Assembly: GCA_023078685.1 (NCBI GenBank)
Contig: JALGAS010000009.1
Coordinates: forward strand, 2,356,001-2,420,000
Direction of reading: 5' to 3'
Source of the DNA: Neopestalotiopsis rosae
Lineage: Eukaryota > Ascomycota > Sordariomycetes > Amphisphaeriales > Sporocadaceae
Length of the DNA stretch: 64,000 bases
Part shown: one piece after another, positions 63,362-64,000 of the stretch
How positions within the stretch are numbered: position 1 is the stretch's first letter
How the letters are laid out: every line of letters starts with the position of its first letter
Program-made: the position numbers and the translations under genes
The notes under the pieces: generated by a model
Databases searched by the model: none
Seen by the model: only the letters and a program-made list of their open reading frames with translations
Told to the model about the DNA's origin: nothing

Positions 63362-63873
63362 TTCCGATCCTGACCATCTCTCCCTGCTAGGACTATGTGT
63401 GCTGATTCGCTATTATACGACATAACTCATTCTGATTCCTTTCTCTGATGCAACATAACATAGAGCCTGTACACATATCTTGGTCATATTTCGTCATTAT
63501 TTCCGTGGCGTTTCTGGTGACCCTGAGCTGGTAAACTGCGCTGATCGAGTCACGTCTCTACATGTTCACCGTGGAAATGTTATGACTCGTGCTAATGGTG
63601 CGCATTGGATAGAAGGACGCAGCCATCCCATGACAAAATCCACCTCCACAAACGGCAGCGGGAATGACATGACGGCCTAACTGTCTTAAATATGGAATTC
63701 GTACGCCTTTGTGCAAGATTTTACAGTTCCTCAATTATCATGCGAAGCGTCCGAAACGTCCAACACACCTTTAAGACTACACTTGTGATGCAGCCCCAAG
63801 ATCATTACCCTTAACGTCGCTTTCCATTATGCCGTCTACTTCCACTTATAACAACGTTATTTGACTTCGGTAA

Positions 63874-64000
63874 AATCAAGGGATTTGAGTATAAATTACC
63901 AGACTACTTCTACCTCACTGAGGAGGAATGCAAAGAACTAGTGGACACAGACACATAAGAGCTGTTGGGAAGGATTGAAGTTGTTGTCACCATACAGTAT
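63874..64000 (+). other. Coding-like sequence running off the window
   Basis: A frame reads FDFGKIKGFEYKLPDYFYLT then EEECKELVDTDT, a TAA, and ELLGRIEVVVTIQY to the window end. It looks protein-like, but the stop and the lack of a clear start prevent a gene call. Confidence 0.3.

Noticed and set aside
1..64000. Secondary-metabolite gene cluster
   Set aside because: Regulators, an efflux transporter, a hydrolase and NmrA-like genes are present, but no PKS, NRPS, terpene cyclase or P450 is seen, and the candidates are scattered among pseudogenes.
1..64000. tRNA or rRNA genes
   Set aside because: I looked for T-loop GGTTCGAATCC-like boxes with matching A boxes and for conserved rRNA segments and found none convincing by eye.

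Overview
The window looks like an accessory, gene-poor and repeat-rich stretch of a filamentous ascomycete genome (Pezizomycotina). The evidence is short GT-AG introns of about 35 to 100 bp, fungal-only families (Zn2Cys6 regulators, NACHT-type NLR pieces, NmrA-like proteins, a fungal C2H2 family, hAT transposase with RIP-like stops) and the absence of operons. I see no rRNA, no convincing tRNA and no core enzyme of a secondary-metabolite cluster. The genus cannot be fixed from sequence alone.

Layout. 0-9 kb: Zn2Cys6 regulator, NmrA-like pseudogene, intact NAD(P)-binding protein, three decayed fragments (two Ser/Thr-rich surface proteins and an F-box protein), intact alpha/beta hydrolase. 9-16 kb: an MFS remnant abutting a tps2-type remnant, a small RING-H2 protein, an orphan protein, an ankyrin protein and a bHLH regulator. 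18-28 kb: mostly wreckage (two NACHT fragments, patatin-like, hAT, Sur7-like) around an intact Cys-rich surface protein. 28-35 kb: a dispersed repeat, the first MADS-box-like gene, a 17-bp minisatellite locus and a forkhead regulator. 37-48 kb: an acidic-tailed protein resembling DUF7587, a C2H2 pseudogene, a perfect 10-bp tandem array, a 5'-truncated MFS transporter and a TB2/DP1/HVA22-like protein. 48-64 kb: an acidic small protein, two more MADS-box-like genes, a coiled-coil gene, a frameshifted Zn2Cys6 regulator, the second large copy of the dispersed repeat carrying an LTR-like insertion, and a 329-aa orphan.

Two themes stand out. First, the window is unusually rich in putative regulators (two Zn2Cys6, one SREBP-type bHLH, one forkhead, three MADS-box-like genes, one RING-H2, one C2H2 pseudogene). 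The three MADS-box-like genes share intron positions and phases, so they are a local paralogous family; at least one copy, probably two, has a coiled-coil gene immediately upstream. Second, a dispersed repeat of about 1.2 kb, associated with 17-bp minisatellites, occurs at several loci in both orientations. Two large inverted copies lie about 29 kb apart, and one contains a 206-bp LTR-like insertion with a 5-bp target duplication whose empty site survives in the other copy.

Many genes are broken by single-base frameshifts or stops. Gene models below come from manual splicing by eye; no alignment or database search was run.
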